Positions 24,833-33,090 of a stretch of 64,000 nt of DNA are shown here, one piece after another. The stretch spans positions 558,001 through 622,000 of the forward strand of contig NZ_LT906441.1 of NCBI RefSeq assembly GCF_900186975.1, read 5' to 3'. Positions within the stretch are counted from its first letter, which is position 1, and each line of letters starts with the position of its first letter. Source of the DNA: Cutibacterium granulosum. GTDB lineage: Bacteria; Actinomycetota; Actinomycetes; Propionibacteriales; Propionibacteriaceae. The position numbers were made by a program, and so were the translations under genes. The notes below the pieces were generated by a model. That model worked only from the letters and a program-made list of their open reading frames with translations. It searched no databases and was not told the DNA's origin.

Positions 24833-27800
24833 CTGGACGAATTCGTACTGGGATCGGGAACATCCTGTCCTTCTGCCTCGCGCTGCTGCTGGCTGTCATG
24901 ACGGTCCAGTTCGGCCAGGCTGTCGTGTCCCAGACGACCACATCCGCCGAGGCTGCCCCCGTGCCCAAGGCCGGTGACCTCACCGTTCCGGCTGCGAATT
25001 CCACCGGGGATGCCACCACAGAAGGGAGTGGCCCTGCCAGCAAGTGGGACTGGAAGGGATGCCAGTTCCGCACCCCGGAAGGCCGCAACGGCAGTGGCAA
25101 CCCCGTGACCGGCAATCCCGCCCCACAGATCTACGCCAACTCCCTGTGCTGGATCGACTGGACGGGTGTCGACTTCAACAAGGCCACGTCGACCACCCCG
25201 GTCCATGTCGAGCGATCTCTTGGGAGGTATAGGTTGAGCTTCGACCTCACGCGTCCTCTCATTAAGGAATACAAATCCGGGAAGTGGACCGACTCGGAAC
25301 AGACGATTGAGGTCTTTCCCCACAACACGAACACCGGAAACTTCCGCAGCGACATTGGAACCTGGAGCGGCTCGGCATTCGGCTGGAACATGTTTGGTGC
25401 ACACCTCGGCGACAGCAGTCGACCGGTGATCTTCTCTGACACGAACAAGCATTCCGGCACTGGTAACCAGCAGTTGGTGCGGTTGCACCTCACCAATATC
25501 AGGCTCACGGACACCACCGACAATTCCCCGGTGATCAACTACACTTTGACGATGGCGGATACCGAGTCCACGACCGGTGGCGAGGGACAGTCCGTCGACA
25601 ATCTCGATGACACCTACGGAAATAACATCAAGTACGGAATGCTGCCCAATGGCGCGAGGTGTTCGGAAGGCAACTCCAACGTCGAAAACGGGCTGAGGCT
25701 CGAAGGGTCGGGCCCCAGCTGGGAGTGGGGCAGATCGGTCATGACCAGCTCAGGGGCCAACCGCAAGAAGCGCGATTTTGTGTGCGTATCCGTGGGTTCC
25801 GGGAAGATGTTCGTTGCCACGACCAAGGCTCCCCAACAGCTTGAGCTGTCTTCATGGACAGGTGCTCAGGAGGGCATTGGCTTGGCGATCAACTTCAGCC
25901 GCGTCTCTGGCAAAACGAGTCAACCGGACACCTCCTACGAGGAGGCTGTCACTGGTCAGAAGACCACTTTCGGTCTGTCGGCCAGGACGTCCGAAGGTAA
26001 TTCCATTGACCTGCCCGAAGATGGTTCCGGTGCCGCCGTGGCCCGAGAGAACTCCGACGATACCTTCCTCGCTCCCAAGGGCGACCTCATCTTCACCTCG
26101 ACTGCTGCAGGTGCACAGGCTGACAAGGCGCTCCTGCGATACAAACCGGAATGGAAGTGCACCGTTGGTGACGGAGAGGTCTGGACCATCAATGACGGAT
26201 CGGACAATCCAGACTTCAAGCTGAACAACAAGGGGGCGTTCAGCGAGCTCACCGTCATGAACAACATCAACCGGGACAATCAGCCAGTCGACTGCCAGGT
26301 GAACTGGGTGAGCAAGTACGATCGCGCCAAGCTCAACCTGTCCAAGACGGTCAAGGGCGACGCCGCCCAGTTTGACTCCGTGCAGGGGCGCACCTACCAG
26401 ATTCACTACGACTGTGGTGATGGCACGGACGCCGACTCCCCGTTTCGCAAGGCCGACTTCGTGGACGCCTACCCCGACGTCACCACCGCCAGTGGCGCCA
26501 ACGGCGTCACCCTCAGCGGTGAGGTGAAACTGCTCTCCGGTGACAAGGTGACCCGCGACAACCTGCCAGCCGGGGCGTCGTGCACTCTCTCCGAGACGTT
26601 CACCGACATCAAGACTCCGCCCGCCCCCTCCGGCCTCGACCTCACCCAGACGTGGACGGGTCAGGGTACCGACGGCAAGACGCCCGACACCGACGTCACC
26701 GTCACCGACGGCAACGGCACCCATGCCACCCGCACCCGCGTCGTCACCCTGCAGAAGCTCGTCACCGGCCAGACCTCCGGTTCTACGACGGCCGTCAACA
26801 CCTACACCCAGCGCATGGGTACCCTGCACGTCGACAAGGAGCTCGTGAGCTCCCAGGGTGACGGGGCCATCGCCGCGCTGTTCGGCAGCGCGTCCTCGCG
26901 CAAGTACGACTTCGACCTCACCTGCCCGGCTGCCAACTACGACAAGAAATTCAGCCTCACGATCTCCGAGCAGGGCAACGGGTACTCCAGCCCCGCGACC
27001 GACATCAAGGTTCCGGTGGCCGTGGACTGCTACCTGCATCCCCTCACCGGCCTGAGCAATGACGAGGGAACCAAGTTCGAGTTCGAGGGCCGTGACGTCA
27101 CGGTCAACGGGGGCAAACCCATCGCCCCCGAGCCGGACTCCAGCACCTACAAGGGCTCGTACAAGGTGAAGTTGCCCGACTACTCCCCCAGCGAAGCCGA
27201 GTCCAGCGCCAAGATGCACCTGCGCACCAGCTACGACTACGTTCGTCGCAATGTCACCATCGTGGACCAGGTCGACGGCCCCGGCCGTACGGCCGCCGAG
27301 GCAGGCATCCGCTCCTTCTCGGTGAACTACACCTGCCGGTATGGTGCCGATGACGCCAACACACTCCACGGCGAACTCACCGTGCCAAAAACCCAGTCGA
27401 CCGACGGCATCACCGAATTCACCGCCCCCATCAAGAACGTTCCGGTGGGTGCCACGTGCACGATTTACCAGGATGGTGTCGCGATATCCCCGTCCACCCT
27501 CGACATCGTCAAGGCGACGGGTACCCAGCTCAGCTTCGCCGATGCCAACGATGCGACCACGGTACTGTCCAACGATGAGGCCAGGACCAAGCCCATCATG
27601 ACGGTGCAGACCACCGCGGAGACCAATCAGAACCGTGTGCTCATCACCAACGGTTATGCACCGGTACTCGGCACCGTGCGTCTCACCGGTGCCGTCGTCA
27701 ACCCGGATGGACGCACCGACATCCCCGGTGACCTCACCGTGAAGTTCGACTGCGGCAGCCGCACCGTGGTGGGCTCCGACGGTAGGACCTATCGATCGGT

Positions 27801-30800
27801 GCCCCTCACCGGTGCTGTCACCGTGGCCTCCGGCGGCAGCGCCGTACTCAAGGCCAACACCGGCAATGTGAACGACGATGCCTTGGTCAACGACCAGAAC
27901 GGCGTCATGGGTGTGCCCTACGGCCAGACCTGCCAGTTCTTCCAGACCCGTCCCGATGGCCTGTCCACGGACATCAGGTTCTCCAGCGATGCCAATCAGC
28001 AGAACATCACCATGGGCAAGGCCACCACGGACGCGAACCGGCAGGCTGCAGTCACGGTGACCGACACCTTCACCAGTGTCTCCAAGGGCCTGACCATCAG
28101 CCGCGCAGCAGTCGGTACCGACTCCAAACTTGCCCAGAACGTCAGCTACACCCTCTCGTGCACCACGAGTGCCGGTGAGCCCATCGATCTCGGTTCGGAC
28201 GCCTCCTTCACCTTGGGTGCTGGAACGACTGGGGCGACGGCGTCGGACACGAAGACCTTCACCGGTCAGCAGATCCCCAAGGGCAGTACGTGTCATCTGG
28301 CCGAGGATCGGTCCGGGACCGGTGCGGAGACCTACCAGCGCACGTCCCAGCTCAAGGGCGGGGGTACCTTCCCCGTCACCCGCACCAGTACGATGCAACT
28401 GGCCGGCGGTTCCGACCTCGTCCAGAAGTCCGACGGCAGCAAGAACCCCATCGAGGCCGATTTCACCGTCGGCATCCAGTCCTCACTCACCATCGACACC
28501 GAGTATGGTTTCGTCAACACCCAGCTCACCTTGGACAAGGATGTTGCCTTTGCCGCTGCCAAGGACGGATCCGACGAGACCTACATCTCGCCGCAGCGCA
28601 AGGCCATCAAACACAACCGTGCCTTCCCGATGACGGTGAACTGCACCACACCCGACGGTCAGCCCTTGGACGGTTTCAGTCAGCCGATGAGTGACTACAC
28701 CGGCACCGAGACCAACCCGACGAATGTCGAGAAGGCTCCCACCCTAGTCTCCGGGGCGGTTCCGGTCGGGTCGAGCTGTATGGTGGCCGAGGGGGCGTCC
28801 AGTACCTCCACTGGTATCTCGCTCGCCACGTCAATTGCCGTGGACAAGGCCAAGAGCGACTCCGCCGAGGGGGCTCAGCGTACTTTCTTCGTCCGCCCGA
28901 CAAACGCTGCCGATGGGGTACCGGTGAGTGTCACCAACACCTATCGACGTAATCTTGCTCCGGTCAAGCTTTCCAAGCACGCCGAGCTGCCCGGCAGCAT
29001 CCAGAAGGCCTACGACGAGGCCAACGCCCTGCGTCCGGATCTCGATCAGAAGATCCCGTACTACACCCACTCGTTCACCATGACCTGTCTGGATCCCAAG
29101 GTCACTGGCTCGGACGGCAGGGAAGACGTTGTGCTGGGCACCTTCCACGGTCAGATCACCGGTGCCGGCACCTATACCTTCCCCGACGTGCCCTCCGGCA
29201 CGGACTGCTCCATCGTCGGTGACCATTTCGGTGAACTGGGGCTGTCCCTGCAGGCCCCCAGGCCCGACAATCCCCAGCAAACGGATCAGCTCAAGGCCTA
29301 CCTCAAGCCCAAGCAGATCAAGTGGGTCGCTGATGGCCGCAACGACAGTACGGCCAAGGTGGAATCCGAGGACGTCGTGGCCAAGGCGGGTGGCACGACG
29401 ACGTCGGACACGTTCCAGACGGTTGCCAGCGGAAACGCCATCGACATCTACAACAACTACCGGTATGTCACCAGCCCGGTGCAGCTCACGAAGAAGGTCG
29501 TGACGACCAGCTACGGGTTCGACAAACTCAACACGTCCAAGCCCACCTTCGAATTCGACGTCTCCTGCCGCGCAGTGGGTCTGCAGACCTCAACCGGTGG
29601 CGGTGATCTGCTCGGTGGTGGCCCCACCTTGCCGCATGAGGTGACGTGGGACCAGATCAAGGGCGCCAGTCCTCACGCCGAGGGCAAGAACCCCAACACC
29701 GGTCAGGACAACATCAGCCGTAGCTATAGTTCCGACAAGGTCAATGTGCCGGCTGGGGCGACGTGCACCATGACCGAGAAGAACGTCACCGGTACACCGC
29801 AGTCGATGCAGGTCAATGCAGTCCACTCCGGACCACTCGTCGTCACCGGTGAGGCCCCCAGCTCCGCCGCTGACACCGGGGCCACCGCCGATAAGATTCC
29901 GGTGCGCTCCTCGTGGGACTTCGTCAACACCTACACCCGACGCATGATCCCGGTGCGCCTCGCCATGATGCAGGCCAGCTCTTGGGCCCGTGAGGATCCC
30001 GAGGGCTACCAGGTCGACGTCTCCTGCCACGACACCGCCACGACTCATCGGGTGGAAACCTTCACCCGTGACCAGGCCGACTCCTCGACCTCGGTAGCCA
30101 GTGACTCGGCTCCCACGAGGGCCCGTACCATCGCCTTGCCGGCCGACAGCTCGTGTGATGTGTCCCTTGCCGGCAGCAAGGCCTTGGCCGCGCGCGGTGA
30201 CTTGGAGGTCACCCAGGGCAGCCGTACCCCGTTCGTGGTGTTCGGTCAGTGGGACGGCAATGGTGTGGCAGCTGCGAGCAATCCGAAGGACGACCCGGTG
30301 AGGACCCCCGTCGATCAAGTGACGGCTGAGCAGAAGTCGTACACGTACTCGATCGACCTGCCCGCCGACATCAGTGTGCCCACTGGCAAGGATGTGGCGA
30401 TGACGGTGGGTGCCGAGGCCGTGCACCTCCATGCCTCCGCCACACCCTCCCTCATCAAGATGGTGTCCGGCGGTATCGCCCAGAACGCCAGGATGACCTT
30501 CACCAGCCCCTGTTTCCCCGATGACAAGTTGACCCAGACCATCAACCCCGGCGATGAACTGCAGTTCAAATCGGTGCCGGTGGGAACGTCGTGTGAGGTC
30601 ACCGAGACCGACGGTGGAATCGCCAGCGTCGAACCCTGGCTGAGCGTCTCGGACAAGGGCAAGTACATCGGAGACGACCCCGGTGTGACGAACACCAGCG
30701 CCGTGCGCAAGAGTGACGGAACAGTGGTTCGTGCTGGGACGCACAGTGTGAATTTCCTCGTCAACCCCGTCAATGATCCCGCTGACCTGTCGACCAGCGG

Positions 30801-31401
30801 CGATGGCTGGAGGATCACCGTGCTGGACACCTACCCCTCCATGCAGGTGACCAAGAGGATTGCCGGAGCGGCGACCACCTCCACCCTCAACGGCCCCGTG
30901 GACACCGCCATGCTGGACCCCGACGCGACGACCATGGACGTCACCTACACCATCGACGACAACGGAGGGTTCGACCTCACGAAGTTCACCCTCAAGGATC
31001 CGTCACTGGCGGGCAGGCAGGTCCGCTCGCAGGATGGTGGTGGTGCCCAGTCGAGTCAGACGGTCGACGCCGACGGCACCATCCCGGCCGGAGCCTGCAA
31101 CCTCGACCAGGCCACCGTGAAGGCTGGTGACAAGACGTCGTGCACCATCACCGTGGAGCTGGGGGAGCCGAAACCACCGGCATGGTTGAAGGTCCCCGCC
31201 GGTGCCGTGACGGTGAGTGCCACGGTGGCCACCACGGCCTCGTCGGTCGGTGAGATCACTGCCACGTCCAATACGTACGGGGCGATCCGGCCGGTCGCCA
31301 GCCTGTTGCCCACCACGGGCATGCAGACCCTCCTGCTGGTTCTGCTGCTTGGTCTGGTGATCCTGGGTATCGGCCTGTGGCAGCACCGTCGCGATCAGTG
31401 A
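24829..31401 (+). CDS. Giant LPTTG-anchored adhesin / pilus tip protein with about 11 DUF5979-like repeats
   Basis: 2190-residue surface protein. Signal region is residues 1-43 (hydrophobic core FCLALLLAVMTVQFG). Residues about 70-480 form an unassigned globular region with several Cys. From about 500 onward come roughly 11 beta-rich modules of 110-170 residues, each with an internal Cys early (as in FDLTCPA, VNCTTPDG, VSCRAVG) and a closing block of the form VP.GTSCEVTE (LPAGASCTLSE, VPVGATCTIY, IPKGSTCHLAE, VPAGATCTMTE). This pattern is DUF5979. LPTTG at 2160-2164, helix and HRRDQ tail complete the sorting signal. AAGGAGG precedes the GTG start, and the gene overlaps the minor pilin by four bases. 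The large size and last position among the LPXTG genes suggest a tip adhesin; ligand unknown. The reading frame is intact over 6.5 kb. Confidence 0.92.
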   Translation: MTGRIRTGIGNILSFCLALLLAVMTVQFGQAVVSQTTTSAEAAPVPKAGDLTVPAANSTGDATTEGSGPASKWDWKGCQFRTPEGRNGSGNPVTGNPAPQIYANSLCWIDWTGVDFNKATSTTPVHVERSLGRYRLSFDLTRPLIKEYKSGKWTDSEQTIEVFPHNTNTGNFRSDIGTWSGSAFGWNMFGAHLGDSSRPVIFSDTNKHSGTGNQQLVRLHLTNIRLTDTTDNSPVINYTLTMADTESTTGGEGQSVDNLDDTYGNNIKYGMLPNGARCSEGNSNVENGLRLEGSGPSWEWGRSVMTSSGANRKKRDFVCVSVGSGKMFVATTKAPQQLELSSWTGAQEGIGLAINFSRVSGKTSQPDTSYEEAVTGQKTTFGLSARTSEGNSIDLPEDGSGAAVARENSDDTFLAPKGDLIFTSTAAGAQADKALLRYKPEWKCTVGDGEVWTINDGSDNPDFKLNNKGAFSELTVMNNINRDNQPVDCQVNWVSKYDRAKLNLSKTVKGDAAQFDSVQGRTYQIHYDCGDGTDADSPFRKADFVDAYPDVTTASGANGVTLSGEVKLLSGDKVTRDNLPAGASCTLSETFTDIKTPPAPSGLDLTQTWTGQGTDGKTPDTDVTVTDGNGTHATRTRVVTLQKLVTGQTSGSTTAVNTYTQRMGTLHVDKELVSSQGDGAIAALFGSASSRKYDFDLTCPAANYDKKFSLTISEQGNGYSSPATDIKVPVAVDCYLHPLTGLSNDEGTKFEFEGRDVTVNGGKPIAPEPDSSTYKGSYKVKLPDYSPSEAESSAKMHLRTSYDYVRRNVTIVDQVDGPGRTAAEAGIRSFSVNYTCRYGADDANTLHGELTVPKTQSTDGITEFTAPIKNVPVGATCTIYQDGVAISPSTLDIVKATGTQLSFADANDATTVLSNDEARTKPIMTVQTTAETNQNRVLITNGYAPVLGTVRLTGAVVNPDGRTDIPGDLTVKFDCGSRTVVGSDGRTYRSVPLTGAVTVASGGSAVLKANTGNVNDDALVNDQNGVMGVPYGQTCQFFQTRPDGLSTDIRFSSDANQQNITMGKATTDANRQAAVTVTDTFTSVSKGLTISRAAVGTDSKLAQNVSYTLSCTTSAGEPIDLGSDASFTLGAGTTGATASDTKTFTGQQIPKGSTCHLAEDRSGTGAETYQRTSQLKGGGTFPVTRTSTMQLAGGSDLVQKSDGSKNPIEADFTVGIQSSLTIDTEYGFVNTQLTLDKDVAFAAAKDGSDETYISPQRKAIKHNRAFPMTVNCTTPDGQPLDGFSQPMSDYTGTETNPTNVEKAPTLVSGAVPVGSSCMVAEGASSTSTGISLATSIAVDKAKSDSAEGAQRTFFVRPTNAADGVPVSVTNTYRRNLAPVKLSKHAELPGSIQKAYDEANALRPDLDQKIPYYTHSFTMTCLDPKVTGSDGREDVVLGTFHGQITGAGTYTFPDVPSGTDCSIVGDHFGELGLSLQAPRPDNPQQTDQLKAYLKPKQIKWVADGRNDSTAKVESEDVVAKAGGTTTSDTFQTVASGNAIDIYNNYRYVTSPVQLTKKVVTTSYGFDKLNTSKPTFEFDVSCRAVGLQTSTGGGDLLGGGPTLPHEVTWDQIKGASPHAEGKNPNTGQDNISRSYSSDKVNVPAGATCTMTEKNVTGTPQSMQVNAVHSGPLVVTGEAPSSAADTGATADKIPVRSSWDFVNTYTRRMIPVRLAMMQASSWAREDPEGYQVDVSCHDTATTHRVETFTRDQADSSTSVASDSAPTRARTIALPADSSCDVSLAGSKALAARGDLEVTQGSRTPFVVFGQWDGNGVAAASNPKDDPVRTPVDQVTAEQKSYTYSIDLPADISVPTGKDVAMTVGAEAVHLHASATPSLIKMVSGGIAQNARMTFTSPCFPDDKLTQTINPGDELQFKSVPVGTSCEVTETDGGIASVEPWLSVSDKGKYIGDDPGVTNTSAVRKSDGTVVRAGTHSVNFLVNPVNDPADLSTSGDGWRITVLDTYPSMQVTKRIAGAATTSTLNGPVDTAMLDPDATTMDVTYTIDDNGGFDLTKFTLKDPSLAGRQVRSQDGGGAQSSQTVDADGTIPAGACNLDQATVKAGDKTSCTITVELGEPKPPAWLKVPAGAVTVSATVATTASSVGEITATSNTYGAIRPVASLLPTTGMQTLLLVLLLGLVILGIGLWQHRRDQ

Positions 31402-31411
31402 GCCGTGCTCG

Positions 31412-32434
31412 GTGAGCAGTCACGGTGACTCTGCCCGAGATGGGTCGGGCCAGAACGGATCGGTCCAACGCGGTTCCGTCCAGGTCGGGGCAAGCCAGGC
31501 TGGTTCCGCCTCGGTGAGGGAGCACCGAGGGGGACTGCCTCCCCAGGAGCCACCACGTCCGGAATCGCCCCGGCGTGGTTCAACACGCCGGTGGCGATCC
31601 CTGTTGTGGATCGTCATCGGTCTGCTCATCCTGCTGCTGCCGGTGCCGTTGACCCTGTGGAACGACTACCACGTCCACCAAGTTGCCGAACAGTACTCCC
31701 GGCTGGCTGCCAAGGGGCTCACCTCGGAGCAGAACGCCAAACTGCTGCGTCAGGCCCATGCCTACAACCGGAAGCTGGCCCGTGCCGGGCATCACGCCCT
31801 GCCTCCCGAACCCGCCACGCCGGGGTTCGACGACTACATGAGGGTCCTCAATGTGTCCGGCTCCGAGGGGGCGCTGGGGCGTGTCACCGTCCCCTCGGTG
31901 GACATCGACCTGCCGGTGTACCACACGACGCGCTCCGACGTGCTCCATCGCGGTGCCGGGCACATGTTCGGATCCGACCTGCCTGTCGGCGGGGCGGGGA
32001 CGACGTCGGTCATCTCAGCGCACACCGGCATGGTCAACGCCTCCATGTTCGACCGGTTACCCGCCTTGGGCAAGGGTGACGACGTCTACGTCACGGTGGC
32101 CGACCAGACCCTGCGCTACCGGGTGCGCGGCAAGCGTGTCGTCGGACCCCACGACTACAGGGCGATCACCTACGAGCATGGTGTCGACAAGCTCGTCCTG
32201 GTCACCTGCACTCCCTACGGTCTCAACACCGATCGGCTGCTCGTCGAGGCGGTTCGGGTGCCGGGCACGGCTGCCGCACCCCCGAGCAGCTGGCACCTGT
32301 CGCTCAGTTGGTGGATGATCCTCGACATGCTGCTCATCGCAGCCATCGTGTGTTATCTGCTCATCTCCCGGTGCAGACGCAGGAGGAAGGAGCAGCGGGT
32401 GGACAGGTCTCAGCCTCCCGACACGAACCGGTAG
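31412..32434 (+). CDS. Second class C-like sortase of the pilus island
   Basis: 340 residues with an atypical 55-residue hydrophilic Gly/Ser/Gln-rich N-terminal segment before helix 1 (about 62-82). Catalytic His204 (SAHTGM), Cys266 (LVTCTPYG) and Arg275 (NTDRLLVE) are present, and a second helix near 307-325 gives class C topology. The lid tripeptide DPW/DPF found in the first sortase is not seen: the corresponding region reads HHALPPEPATP. It begins 11 bases after the giant adhesin stop with no good Shine-Dalgarno; a later start near helix 1 is possible. It may add the giant tip protein or anchor the fibre, dividing labour with the first sortase. Its C-terminus overlaps the convergent kdpE gene by 25 bases. 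Confidence 0.9.
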   Translation: MSSHGDSARDGSGQNGSVQRGSVQVGASQAGSASVREHRGGLPPQEPPRPESPRRGSTRRWRSLLWIVIGLLILLLPVPLTLWNDYHVHQVAEQYSRLAAKGLTSEQNAKLLRQAHAYNRKLARAGHHALPPEPATPGFDDYMRVLNVSGSEGALGRVTVPSVDIDLPVYHTTRSDVLHRGAGHMFGSDLPVGGAGTTSVISAHTGMVNASMFDRLPALGKGDDVYVTVADQTLRYRVRGKRVVGPHDYRAITYEHGVDKLVLVTCTPYGLNTDRLLVEAVRVPGTAAAPPSSWHLSLSWWMILDMLLIAAIVCYLLISRCRRRRKEQRVDRSQPPDTNR

Positions 32435-33090
32435 CCCATGCCGGACTCGGTGAGCAGGTGGCGCGGGTTTCGAGGATCCGGCTCGAGCTTCTTGCGCAGC
32501 TGGGAGAGGTAGAGCCGCAGGTACCCGGTGTCGGTGACGTGCTCGGACCCCCACACCTGGGTGAGCATGGTCTGACGAGTCACCAGACGTCCCTCGTTGC
32601 GCACCAGCAACTCCAGCACCTTCCACTCGGTGGGTGTGAGTCGCACCGGTCTGCCGTCACGCAGCACACTGTGGGCAGTCAGATCGACGGTGACGTCACC
32701 GAATCCCACGACCAGTCCGGGATCCTCGGGTTGGGGAACGCGTCGGCCCAGGGCACGAATCCGGGCGAGCAGCTCGTCAATGGCGAATGGCTTGGTGACG
32801 TAGTCGTCGGCACCAGCGTCCAGGGCCGCGACGATGTCGTTGGACCCGCTGCGACCCGACACGACGAGGATTGGGGCCTGGGACCAGCCGCGTATCGCCT
32901 CGATGACCTTGATGCCGTCCAACCTGGGCATGCCCAGGTCCAGCAGGTAGAGGTCGGGGTGACGGTCGACGGCGACGCTCAGGGCCTCGGCGCCGTCACG
33001 GGCCAGCAGCACCTCGTAGCCGCGAGCGGCCAAGGTGATGCGCAGTGCCCGTAGGATCTGCGGGTCGTCGTCAGCGATGAGGATTCTCAT
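32410..33090 (-). CDS. kdpE: KdpE, OmpR-family response regulator of the potassium system
   Basis: 226-residue cytosolic regulator. Receiver domain: acidic pocket ADDD, phospho-acceptor Asp in YLLDLGMP, switch Ser in VVSGR, and Lys in VTKPF. DNA-binding winged helix at 130-226 with RLTPTEWKVLELL and GTVVTR-type recognition region ending GMGYRFV. It is last in the kdp operon and its ATG (33090) overlaps the kdpD TGA by one base (TGATG), with AGGAGG just upstream; a GTG one codon earlier is possible. It would activate kdp transcription when KdpD senses low K+ or high osmolarity. The stop lies inside the end of the convergent sortase gene. Confidence 0.96.
   Translation of the reverse strand: MRILIADDDPQILRALRITLAARGYEVLLARDGAEALSVAVDRHPDLYLLDLGMPRLDGIKVIEAIRGWSQAPILVVSGRSGSNDIVAALDAGADDYVTKPFAIDELLARIRALGRRVPQPEDPGLVVGFGDVTVDLTAHSVLRDGRPVRLTPTEWKVLELLVRNEGRLVTRQTMLTQVWGSEHVTDTGYLRLYLSQLRKKLEPDPRNPRHLLTESGMGYRFVSGG

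Noticed and set aside
25852-28398. 848-codon minus-strand frame inside the adhesin gene
   Set aside because: It is a GC-rich shadow of the giant adhesin; composition is Gly/Val/Asp-rich without domain signs.
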